DNA of 6,878 bases from Pseudomonadota bacterium (GTDB lineage Bacteria; Pseudomonadota; Alphaproteobacteria; Caulobacterales; Caulobacteraceae), in contig JAEYTM010000094.1 in the NCBI GenBank assembly GCA_023434015.1, positions 1 to 6,878 of the forward strand, written 5' to 3'. Below are positions 1-5,994 of this stretch, piece by piece. The translations under genes were made by a program, and so were the position numbers. The stretch's first letter is position 1. The number at the start of each line of letters is the position of its first letter. Under the pieces are notes generated by a model. It was not told where the DNA came from, searched no databases, and worked only from the letters and a program-made list of their open reading frames with translations.

Positions 1-2154
1 CCCCCGCCGTTGGAAGCCGCCCGGCGGTCGCACCGGTCCCAGGGGCTTGCTGTAGTTGAAGCCCCAGCGAACCTCCTCGCGGTCCTGCCGCGCGAAATTC
101 ACCGGCCGCGCGTCGATCTGCACCAGCCGCCCCTCGGCGTTGCGCACGAACCGCTCCGGGAACGCCGCCTCGATCTCCGCCGTCGCCGTCGGGAAGGAGG
201 CGATTACGTCGCGCGTGCGGCTTCGCACATAGTCCGCACGGAAGGTCAGGTTGGTCTCGTCGAACGGCTTGAAGTTGACGCCAAGCTTGACCACGCGGCG
301 GTTGTCGGCCGCCAGGCCCGGTGCGCCGCCCTCGATGCGTGCGACCTCGACGGTCTCTCCACGCAGGAAATCGAACACCCGCACCGCCGGAGTGACGACC
401 TCGGGGTCGCCGAGTTGCTGGATCGAGGGCGCTCCCTCCTCCTGGGTGAAGGAGGCGATCACCCGCACGGGCTGAATCGGCGACCAGTTCGCCCCGAAGC
501 CGACCGTGGTCAGGGAGCCGAAGTCGGACAGGTGTTCGGCTGCGACATTGAAGTTCGCCGACAGGTCGCCGATCCCCTCCAGCACGCCGCTGCGACGGCT
601 GGCGATCGGCAGGTCGAAGTTGGCGCGCAGCCGGCCGGTGTCGCGGCCGAGGTCCGCGGTCCGCCTTACGCCGGCGCGCAGGGATTCGCTTTCCAGGCGT
701 CGGGTCTCCAGTCCGCCGGTGATCGTGGTCGCAAGGCCGCCCGCCGGCAGGTCCGTCACCGTGCCGTTGAGGACGAATTCCGCATCGGCCGAGGTGACGA
801 CGGATTTGGCGAGGTCCGGGGCGCGGTACAGCAGCAGCTGGCTGGACGGCGCTGCGAACGGATTCACCGCCGGGTCCCCCGCCGTGACCGCCGCCTGCAG
901 GGCCGAGATGTTTAGGCCGGTCTCCGTGGTCGACTGCGAGTCCACCCGGTCGGCGTTGCCGGTGAACGACCACCGCCAGCCGGAAATCGCGCCGTTCATC
1001 GCCACGCCCAGGTGGCCGTTCAGCACGTCGCTCGTGCGACGCAGCGCCCGCAGTCCGCCGTCGTAACGCTGCAGCTCGACGTCGCCCGCGAAGGGCGAGA
1101 ACGGATTGCCGGAGGGGATCGTCAGGCTGCTGCTGGCGAGGCCGAGGCGACTTTCCGACTCCGAGACGTCCAGGGAGCCGTTGAAGGTGGCCGAGACGCC
1201 GTTGCCGAGCGGCTTGGTGAGCACGCCGTTGATCGAAAGCTTGTTCGAGGCCGACAGCAGCGTGCGGTATCCCCCCAGGTCGGTGGCCCGTGGCCCGCCC
1301 GCCGCCGCGAACTGGGACAGGGTGGGCGCCCCGGTGAGCGCGCCGGGCACGGCGGCGACCGTCAGCGACTGGCCGGCCAGGGCGCTCAGCGCCGGGTCGA
1401 TCTCCAGACCGGAAGAGAAGGGCGAGGCAGTGACGTTTCCGATGACGTCGAACGGCCGGCTGGCCGCCCCGGCGACGAGGTCCCGTTCGCTTTCGTACAG
1501 CGGTGTCGAGCGGCTCAGCTTCACGTCGAGCTGCATCCGATCGTCGCGCTGAATGCGCAGCAGGTTGCCGCTGGCGTCATAGGTCTCGCGCCCGCCGGCC
1601 GTGGCGGCGGTCACGCCGGCCTCGGTGGTGACGGCCCGGAAGCGCGGACGCAGCACGAAGTTCACCACCCGCTGGTCCGCGCGGTAGCCGTACTTCAACG
1701 CGACCTCTTCCGGCAGGATCTCGACCCGCTGGATCGCCTCGGTGGGGATGTCGCGGATCTCCGCGAAGCTGGAAATGCGCGCGCCGTTGACGAGGGTGAC
1801 CGGGCGACCGCCGCCGCGGCCCTGGGCGCTGCCGGTCTGGGGCGCCAGGAACTCCAGCAGCTCCGCCACGGAGCTGACGCCCGCCGAGCGGATCTCCCGC
1901 GCCCCGAGCGTGATCTCGGGCGGAATGTCGCCGATCACCGAACCTCGCGGCGTCATACGACCGGCCACCACGACCAGTTCGTCCACCAGGGTGTCGTCCT
2001 CAGGATCGAAGCCGGGCTCCGCCTGCGCCTCAACAGCGGCGACCGGGGGCGTGGTTTCCGGAGCGGTCTGCGCAAGGGCCGGGGCGGCGAAGCCGGCCAG
2101 GGTCAGGGCTCCGGCCAGCGCCAGGGCGCGGCGGCCTTCGTCGATATCGGACAA
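1..2154 (-). CDS. TonB-dependent outer-membrane receptor, C-terminus cut by window edge
   Basis: Outer-membrane beta-barrel protein of the TonB-dependent receptor type, which normally imports a ligand using TonB-transmitted energy. The reading frame is open for 718 codons from TTG at 2154 to base 1, and the barrel end lies outside. The TTG start is chosen because GAGGAGA (2167-2161) sits 6 nt upstream, an in-frame stop lies at 2211-2209, and no ATG or GTG occurs between. Residues 1-28 form a signal peptide ending in APALA before Q29, with an unusually acidic n-region (SDIDEGRR). A Ton-box-like DELVVVAGR lies at about 58-66. A plug domain follows at about 73-170, with the typical VAELLEFL, VTLVNGARI and IQRVEILP segments. 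After that come many alternating-residue strands and NPFSPFAGD-type loops, and near the edge RWGFNYSKPLG followed by a Gly/Arg/Pro loop. It lies 135 bp downstream of the export gene on the same strand, so co-transcription is likely. The ligand is unknown; the locus suggests a glycan (inference). Confidence 0.88.
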   Translation of the reverse strand, partial: MSDIDEGRRALALAGALTLAGFAAPALAQTAPETTPPVAAVEAQAEPGFDPEDDTLVDELVVVAGRMTPRGSVIGDIPPEITLGAREIRSAGVSSVAELLEFLAPQTGSAQGRGGGRPVTLVNGARISSFAEIRDIPTEAIQRVEILPEEVALKYGYRADQRVVNFVLRPRFRAVTTEAGVTAATAGGRETYDASGNLLRIQRDDRMQLDVKLSRSTPLYESERDLVAGAASRPFDVIGNVTASPFSSGLEIDPALSALAGQSLTVAAVPGALTGAPTLSQFAAAGGPRATDLGGYRTLLSASNKLSINGVLTKPLGNGVSATFNGSLDVSESESRLGLASSSLTIPSGNPFSPFAGDVELQRYDGGLRALRRTSDVLNGHLGVAMNGAISGWRWSFTGNADRVDSQSTTETGLNISALQAAVTAGDPAVNPFAAPSSQLLLYRAPDLAKSVVTSADAEFVLNGTVTDLPAGGLATTITGGLETRRLESESLRAGVRRTADLGRDTGRLRANFDLPIASRRSGVLEGIGDLSANFNVAAEHLSDFGSLTTVGFGANWSPIQPVRVIASFTQEEGAPSIQQLGDPEVVTPAVRVFDFLRGETVEVARIEGGAPGLAADNRRVVKLGVNFKPFDETNLTFRADYVRSRTRDVIASFPTATAEIEAAFPERFVRNAEGRLVQIDARPVNFARQDREEVRWGFNYSKPLGPVRPPGGFQRRG

Positions 2155-2248
2155 GCAGACTCTCCTCAGTACTGGCGCAGGCCGAGCCGGCGCACACGGC
2201 GCACTCGCTCAACTCCTGAACGCGCGAATGGATCGTTTCCGGCGGTGC

Positions 2249-2271
2249 GTCGGGACCGCGTGGTCCCCGAT
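2249..2271 (-). other. Hairpin between export gene and receptor gene
   Basis: GGGACC (2252-2257) and GGTCCC (2262-2267) form a perfect 6-bp stem around a 4-nt loop. The stem extends past a single bulged base at 2268 through pairs 2251/2269 and 2250/2270. In the minus-strand transcript it begins about 18 nt after the export gene stop and lies about 95 nt before the receptor start. No U-run follows, so it is not a canonical intrinsic terminator. An mRNA-stabilising or partial-termination role between the two genes is possible (inference). Confidence 0.4.
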
Positions 2272-2289
2272 CCGCAGGCTTGGCGCCTT

Positions 2290-2865
2290 CTAGAAGAAGC
2301 GCTCGCCGATGCGGATGGTGTCGCCCGGCGCCACCTGGGTGGTGCTGGTCAGCGGATAGGCTTCTTCCTGGGTCGCGTCCGCCCGCTTGATGAACACCCG
2401 GTTCTTGTTGGCCCGATAGGTGAACCCGTTGGCGGTCGCGACCGCGTTCAGCACCGTCAGGCCGTTCGTGTAGGGGTATTCGCCGGGGCGCGTCACCTCG
2501 CCCAGGATGTAGAAGGGCCGGTAGGTCAGGACTTCGACGCTGACCCGCGGGTCGCGCAGATAGCCGTCCTTCAGCGCCGTCTCGACGCGGGTCTGGAACT
2601 CCCGGGCGGTCATGCCCGCCGCGTCGAGTTCGCCCACCAGCGGCATGGCCACCTTGCCCGAACCGCCGACGAAGAACTCGCCCGTCAGCGCGTCCTCACC
2701 GAACGTGGTCACGCGGACCTTGTCCCCGGAGCCAAGGCGATATTCGGGCACCAGCCGGGTCGGCGCGGCGTCGGCGCCCTGAGCGAAGGCGTTCGCGAAG
2801 GGGGAAACGAGCAGTCCAAGTCCCAGGACGGCGGCCCCAAGAGCCAACCAGATGGTCCGTTTCAT
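2290..2865 (-). CDS. Short polysaccharide export protein, Wza/GumB family (Poly_export + SLBB)
   Basis: Periplasmic or outer-membrane protein for export of capsular or extracellular polysaccharide. The 191-residue protein starts with a signal peptide (KRTIW, hydrophobic stretch to about 24, AFA at 26-28 before Q29). There is no Cys anywhere, so it is not lipidated as Wza is. Residues 40-112 are a Poly_export domain (YRLGSGDKVRV, MPLVGELDAAGMT, GYLRDPRVSVEV). Residues 117-161 are one SLBB domain (FYILGEVTRPGEYPY, LTVLNAVATANGF). The tail is VAPGDTIRIGERFF, typical of the GumB-like subgroup. Wza has about 380 residues, including a C-terminal outer-membrane helix; this protein stops before that part. 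GTG at 2868 is directly adjacent in frame. ATG at 2865 is preferred because GGAG (2877-2874) lies 8 nt upstream, though it also suits the GTG at 5 nt. It is first in the minus-strand unit, ahead of the TonB-dependent receptor. In Caulobacter holdfast export the corresponding family member is HfsD; this short protein need not be its orthologue. Confidence 0.93.
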   Translation of the reverse strand: MKRTIWLALGAAVLGLGLLVSPFANAFAQGADAAPTRLVPEYRLGSGDKVRVTTFGEDALTGEFFVGGSGKVAMPLVGELDAAGMTAREFQTRVETALKDGYLRDPRVSVEVLTYRPFYILGEVTRPGEYPYTNGLTVLNAVATANGFTYRANKNRVFIKRADATQEEAYPLTSTTQVAPGDTIRIGERFF

Positions 2866-2891
2866 CACTCAGACTCCGTGCCCCGGCCGCC

Positions 2892-2919
2892 TCCCTTTCC
2901 TTACCGCAGCGGGAAGGGA
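2892..2919. other. Inverted repeat in the export-gene leader
   Basis: TCCCTTTCC (2892-2900) and GGGAAGGGA (2911-2919) can pair over 9 positions, with one G-T wobble on the plus strand, around a 10-nt loop. In the minus-strand transcript the wobble becomes a C-A mismatch, leaving 6 + 2 pairs. The repeat lies about 15 nt upstream of the export gene's GGAG. It may be a leader structure or a protein site, or it may be chance in a GC-rich stretch. Confidence 0.3.
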
Positions 2920-3028
2920 TGCGAAATAGGCCGGGCCCGCATCCTTGAATTGCGTAAATCCAAATACAACCAACACGGTAAACGCAGTGTGAATGGATAA
3001 CTAACGATTACGCGCAACGCGTTTAAGT

Positions 3029-3046
3029 AACCATCAGGCAACCATC
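3029..3046. repeat. Two AACCATC direct repeats 11 bp apart
   Basis: AACCATC occurs at 3029-3035 and at 3040-3046. The start-to-start spacing is 11 bp, about one helical turn. Shorter AACCA copies occur at 2968, 3056 and 3064. Direct repeats one turn apart in a divergent promoter region are a common layout for response-regulator sites. The binding protein, if any, is unknown. Confidence 0.3.
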
Positions 3047-3078
3047 GATTGAAACAACCAGGAAACCACGACTATACA

Positions 3079-3106
3079 GTGACAATTAAAGGCTAGCTCC
3101 TACATA
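3079..3106 (+). promoter_or_regulatory. Weak candidate promoter for the peptidase gene
   Basis: GTGACA (3079-3084) matches the -35 box TTGACA in 5 of 6 positions. TACATA lies 16 bp further on (3101-3106) but is a poor -10 box. GCTAGCTC (3092-3099) matches the Caulobacter-type -10 pattern GCTANAWC in 7 of 8 positions, but it is only 7 nt from GTGACA, too close to serve as its partner. The location, about 30-60 bp before the start, is plausible. The call is tentative. Confidence 0.2.
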
Positions 3107-3107
3107 G

Positions 3108-3132
3108 CGCCCAACAAATACAAAGTTGGGTG
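3108..3132 (+). other. Hairpin over the peptidase gene's translation start region
   Basis: CGCCCAAC (3108-3115) pairs with GTTGGGTG (3125-3132) over 8 bp, with one G-U, around the A-rich 9-nt loop AAATACAAA. The 3' arm contains the in-frame TTG at 3126 and most of the GGGTGG (3128-3133) that would be the ribosome-binding site for GTG at 3138. Folding in the mRNA would limit ribosome access. This follows from base pairing only; no matching Rfam-type element is recognised. Confidence 0.4.
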
Positions 3133-3137
3133 GTGTG

Positions 3138-3914
3138 GTGTCTACTCTCAAAGCGCTAGGTCAGCGCATTCTCGCGTTGGGGTTGTCGGCCATGGCGGCG
3201 GCTTGCGCGAGCCTGCCGGAACCATCGACGTCGATGGCCCTCGGGGCGGCGGCGGCGCCGCCGAGCGGATTCGTGGTCTTCTGCCGCGCCCAGCCGGAGG
3301 CCTGTGGCGCCACGGCCGCCGACCTCGAAGCCATGGACCGGGCCCTCCGGAGCGCCGAACGGGCGTCCGCGGTAGCGGCGATCCGGTTCGACTGGTCGGG
3401 CGTGTTCAGCCAGACGCCCCCCATCGCCTCCGCCCCCCCGGCAGCGCCGGCGCCGTCCGCGTCCTCAGCGTCCGCGGCGAGCCCGGCCATGACCCCGCAG
3501 CTGTGGACAAGGATCAATCGCGTCAACACGCGCGTGAACCGTGCGATCGTCCGCCGGACCGACGCCGACACCTATGGCCGCTCCGAAGTCTGGGCCACGC
3601 CGCTGGCCTCCGGCGCGGGGTTCGGAGACTGCGAGGACTACGTCCTTGAGAAGCGGCGGACCCTCCTCGCGGAGGGGCTGCCGGCCACCGCCCTGTCGAT
3701 CGCCGTGGTCATCACGCCGCACAACGAGCGCCACGCCGTGCTGCTCGTCGGCACCGACGCCGGGGAATATGTGCTCGACAACCTGACGCCCTGGGTCCTG
3801 CCCTGGAACAAGACCAGCTACCAATGGCGTGAACGTCAGGTGGCGGGGTCGGCGGGCCGTTGGGCATCGCCCGCCGGGGCCGCGCAGCCGCTCTTGCTCG
3901 CCAGTCTGCGATAG
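3138..3914 (+). CDS. Bacterial transglutaminase-like cysteine peptidase (BTLCP, LapG-type fold)
   Basis: Predicted exported cysteine peptidase of 258 residues. Start choice is uncertain: TTG 3126, GTG 3135 and GTG 3138 are all in frame. GTG 3138 is preferred because GGGTGG lies just upstream and it gives a normal signal peptide (STLKALGQR, then a hydrophobic stretch into AMAAACA). That end could be cleaved at ACA before S, or lipidated at the Cys in a weak lipobox. The family hallmark SGFVVFCRAQPEAC follows. The catalytic triad, in family order, is C165 (GDCEDY), H199 (ERHAVLL) and D214 (VLDNLTPW). A Ser/Ala/Pro-rich stretch at about 93-118 (after FSQTPP) looks like a linker insertion. The best-known relative, LapG, cleaves a large surface adhesin under control of the c-di-GMP receptor LapD. 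Neither LapD nor a LapA-like protein is visible here. The polymerase gene follows after 35 nt, suggesting one transcript and a role in polysaccharide secretion or surface attachment (inference). Confidence 0.88.
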   Translation: MSTLKALGQRILALGLSAMAAACASLPEPSTSMALGAAAAPPSGFVVFCRAQPEACGATAADLEAMDRALRSAERASAVAAIRFDWSGVFSQTPPIASAPPAAPAPSASSASAASPAMTPQLWTRINRVNTRVNRAIVRRTDADTYGRSEVWATPLASGAGFGDCEDYVLEKRRTLLAEGLPATALSIAVVITPHNERHAVLLVGTDAGEYVLDNLTPWVLPWNKTSYQWRERQVAGSAGRWASPAGAAQPLLLASLR

Positions 3915-3949
3915 GCTCTTGTTCCGCCCGCTGGGGTGGAGCACTGCCG

Positions 3950-5290
3950 ATGAGTTTCGCGAGGGCGCCCGAGACCCGCCGTCCGTCCGGACTGCCCCCC
4001 ATCCTGCGGGAGGCGAACTGGCTGGCGCTTGCCGCGCCGAGCCTGATCTTCGTCGCCCACGCGGTCTACGGAGCCATGCTGCCCCAGGCGTCGCTGACCT
4101 TGGCGACGCTCGCCGCGCTGCTGTGCGGCGCGAGCCTCGCCAGCCCGAGGCTGCGCCAGGAGCTGTTGGGGACGCGGGGGCTCGCCCTGCCCGCCAGCCT
4201 CTTTGCCCTGACCATTCTGGTGGCCCTTTGGTCACTGACTCCGTTCGTTCCCGGCGGACCGCATCCGGTCTGGGCCTATCTCGGCATCTCGCCGGGCGCC
4301 GCCACCGTCGACCGATCGATCACCAGCATGGAGATCGTGAAGCTGTCGGCCCTCGGCTGCCTGTTCATGATCGGCGTCATGACCGGCGGCTCCGACACCC
4401 GCGCCCGGCTGGCGGTGGACGCAGTGCTGCTGCTGGGCGCGACCCTCGCGCTGATGTCAGTCTTCGCCTTCGTCGGAAGCCTTGCATCCGCCGCTAGCCG
4501 GCTCGAGGCGACGTTCCGCAGCGCCAATACGGCCGCCACTCTGTTCGGCGTCCTGCTGGTCCTGTGCCTGGGGCCGGGGCTGTCCCGGTTCCGGGCCAGC
4601 CACGGCGGCCGAGGCCATATCGAACTGGCGCCCTACGTCGGGGCGGCGCTGATCTTCCTGTTCTGCCTGCTGATGACGGCCTCGCGCGGCGGTTTCGTCG
4701 CCGCCGCCGCTGGACTGGCCGCCTTCGGCGTCCTGCAGATCGTCGGCGGTCGTGCGAAGGTCTCGCGCGCCGTGTTGGCGGCCTTCGCCGTCCTGATCGC
4801 GGTGGCCGTGCTGCTGGTCGCGGCCGGAGATCTGCTGCTCACCCGCACCTTCGAGCAGGGGTGGGACCTGGAGGGCCGGCGCCTGGTCTTCGAGCGGCAC
4901 TGGCGCGCGTTCCGCGAGACTCCGCTGATGGGCTATGGGCTCGGGACCTTCGATACGGTCAACCGCACCCTGCTCGACGCCGGCAACATGCGCGACCTGT
5001 GGACCGTGCGGGCGGTCCACAACGTCTATCTGTCCTGGCTTGAACAGGGCGGCCTGCTTGCGGCGATCCCGATGTTCGGCTGCATCGCGGCGATCCTCGT
5101 CGCCACCCTTCGCAACACGCTGCGCCGTTCGCGGATGACGGCCATCCTCTTCGCCCTGCTGGCGGCCGACGTCGTCATACTGGTTCACGGCGTGACCGAC
5201 TTCGCGCTCGAGATGTATTCGATGGCCGCCTTCTTCAGCTACCTGCTTGGCCTGCAGTTCCGCCTCGCCCAGGGCTCGTCGCGCCGATGA
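3950..5290 (+). CDS. O-antigen ligase / Wzy-type polymerase family membrane protein
   Basis: Polytopic inner-membrane protein of 446 residues in the O-antigen ligase/polymerase (Wzy_C) superfamily. Members join undecaprenyl-linked glycan units or transfer a finished chain to an acceptor on the periplasmic face. Many hydrophobic segments run from about residue 24 to the end. Family signatures are TASRGG near 243-248; RRLVFERHWRAF followed by PLMGYGLGTF from 325, in the large periplasmic loop; and HNVYLSWLEQGGLL from H357, the usual HN-x-YL-x(3)-E-x-G motif. ATG 3950 is chosen because GGTGGAG lies 8 nt upstream. An in-frame ATG at 3860 would overlap the peptidase gene by 55 bp and add a basic, low-complexity leader. 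It follows the peptidase gene by 35 nt and overlaps the next gene by 4 nt. Sequence alone does not separate polymerase from ligase; beside an export gene, an exopolysaccharide polymerase is the better guess. Confidence 0.92.
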   Translation: MSFARAPETRRPSGLPPILREANWLALAAPSLIFVAHAVYGAMLPQASLTLATLAALLCGASLASPRLRQELLGTRGLALPASLFALTILVALWSLTPFVPGGPHPVWAYLGISPGAATVDRSITSMEIVKLSALGCLFMIGVMTGGSDTRARLAVDAVLLLGATLALMSVFAFVGSLASAASRLEATFRSANTAATLFGVLLVLCLGPGLSRFRASHGGRGHIELAPYVGAALIFLFCLLMTASRGGFVAAAAGLAAFGVLQIVGGRAKVSRAVLAAFAVLIAVAVLLVAAGDLLLTRTFEQGWDLEGRRLVFERHWRAFRETPLMGYGLGTFDTVNRTLLDAGNMRDLWTVRAVHNVYLSWLEQGGLLAAIPMFGCIAAILVATLRNTLRRSRMTAILFALLAADVVILVHGVTDFALEMYSMAAFFSYLLGLQFRLAQGSSRR

Positions 5291-5853
5291 CCGTTCGCCG
5301 CGCTCCGATCCTGGTCCTGGTCCTGGCGACCCTGTCCGGCCTCATCGGCCTGGCCAGCCTGACGGCGCTGATCGCACTGAACACAGGCGCATCCGCCCGC
5401 CTCGGCCCCTTCACCCTCGCCTCCGCCGACGGCTACGAAAAGCAGGCTCACGCGCTGCTGCTGGGGACGCCCGCGCCGGCCGATCTCGACCGCGCCGAAG
5501 TCCTGGCCCGCGAGACACTGGCCATCTCGCCCTACGCCAATACGGCGCGCCTGCGGCTGGCCTACGTCGACAGCCTGCGTGATGGCGCCATGACGCCGGA
5601 AGGAGTCAGGCTGTTCGTCCAGTCCTACGAACTCCTCCCGACGGATCAGAACGTCGCCGCCTGGCGCATCCGGTTCGGCCTGGAACACTGGGCGCAGTTG
5701 ACCCCGCAGGCCCGCGCCATGGTGCAGAACGAAGCCATGGCGTTCGCGAGGGCCAGCTCCGCCAACCCGCCGGTCCGACAGATTCTCGGCTCGATCCGCG
5801 ATCCGAACGGGCAGCTGGCCGCGGCGCTCTGGCTGAGGACGCTTGACCGCTGA
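5287..5853 (+). CDS. Small membrane-anchored protein, unknown function, coupled to polymerase
   Basis: A 188-residue protein I cannot assign to a named family. It starts at ATG 5287 inside the polymerase stop (ATGA overlap), so translation is probably coupled and the two are probably made together. A basic start (MTVRRAP) is followed by one hydrophobic segment at about 7-31, either a membrane anchor or an uncleaved signal. The rest would face the periplasm. It is helical-looking and has TPR-like spacing: ADLDRAEVLARETLAISPYANTARLRLAYVD, and later VRLFVQSYELLPTDQNVAAWRIRF. It lacks a full run of canonical TPR repeats. Many O-antigen ligase-family proteins carry a C-terminal periplasmic TPR-like part, so this may be that accessory domain encoded separately (inference). 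There is no Cys and no visible catalytic motif. Codon use resembles its neighbours. Confidence 0.85.
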   Translation: MTVRRAPILVLVLATLSGLIGLASLTALIALNTGASARLGPFTLASADGYEKQAHALLLGTPAPADLDRAEVLARETLAISPYANTARLRLAYVDSLRDGAMTPEGVRLFVQSYELLPTDQNVAAWRIRFGLEHWAQLTPQARAMVQNEAMAFARASSANPPVRQILGSIRDPNGQLAAALWLRTLDR

Positions 5854-5994
5854 TGGACAGGCGGCGCCCGCCGCTCGCGCATTACGATCTGTTTGGTCAA
5901 CCGGAGCGAGAATGCGAATCGACTTAAGAGCCGGTCCAGCTTATGTGTTGCGGCGTTATACGAGATGACGGCTGTTCACTCGCTGGGGCCTGCC
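5854..5994. other. Spacer between coupled gene and repeat-protein gene
   Basis: This 141-bp spacer opens with a small stem, GCGGC (5861-5865) and GCCGC (5870-5874) around a 4-nt loop, with no T-run after it. That is too weak to call a terminator. The part from about 5881 to 5965 is less GC-rich and could hold a promoter. TTATAC at 5956-5961 resembles a -10 box but has no -35 partner at 16-18 bp. Whether the repeat-protein gene belongs to the upstream operon cannot be decided from sequence. Confidence 0.3.

Larger units (their letters stand above)
2866..3137. promoter_or_regulatory. Divergent intergenic region between the two gene sets
   Basis: These 272 bp separate the starts of the export gene (minus) and the peptidase gene (plus), so both promoters should lie here. 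The part from about 2940 to 3125 is visibly richer in A and T than anything else in the window, as expected of promoter DNA in a GC-rich genome. It contains an AACGCGTT palindrome (3016-3023), two AACCATC copies and two inverted repeats, listed separately. I found no convincing CtrA (TTAA-N7-TTAA) or sigma-54 site, and no small open frame with a ribosome-binding site. Confidence 0.6.

Noticed and set aside
10..915. A 301-codon plus-strand open frame opposite the receptor barrel
   Set aside because: Its composition is that of an antisense shadow, with no recognisable motif. The minus-strand frame is continuous with the receptor.
1012..3000. A 662-codon open frame on the plus strand
   Set aside because: It runs antisense across the receptor and the export gene, has no domain or signal, and is Arg/Gly/Ala-rich as expected from the complement of GC-rich genes. 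The minus-strand genes carry clear family motifs.
3860..3949. Upstream ATG 3860 as the polymerase start
   Set aside because: It overlaps the peptidase gene by 55 bp and adds a basic, low-complexity leader. ATG 3950 has a well-spaced GGTGGAG.
5309..5326. Triple TCCTGG hexamer at the start of the small membrane protein
   Set aside because: It encodes LVL-type residues of the membrane segment, and a 6-bp unit cannot shift the frame. It is most likely ordinary codon use in a hydrophobic stretch.
5861..5874. Terminator after the coupled small gene
   Set aside because: The stem is only 5 bp and no T-run follows.
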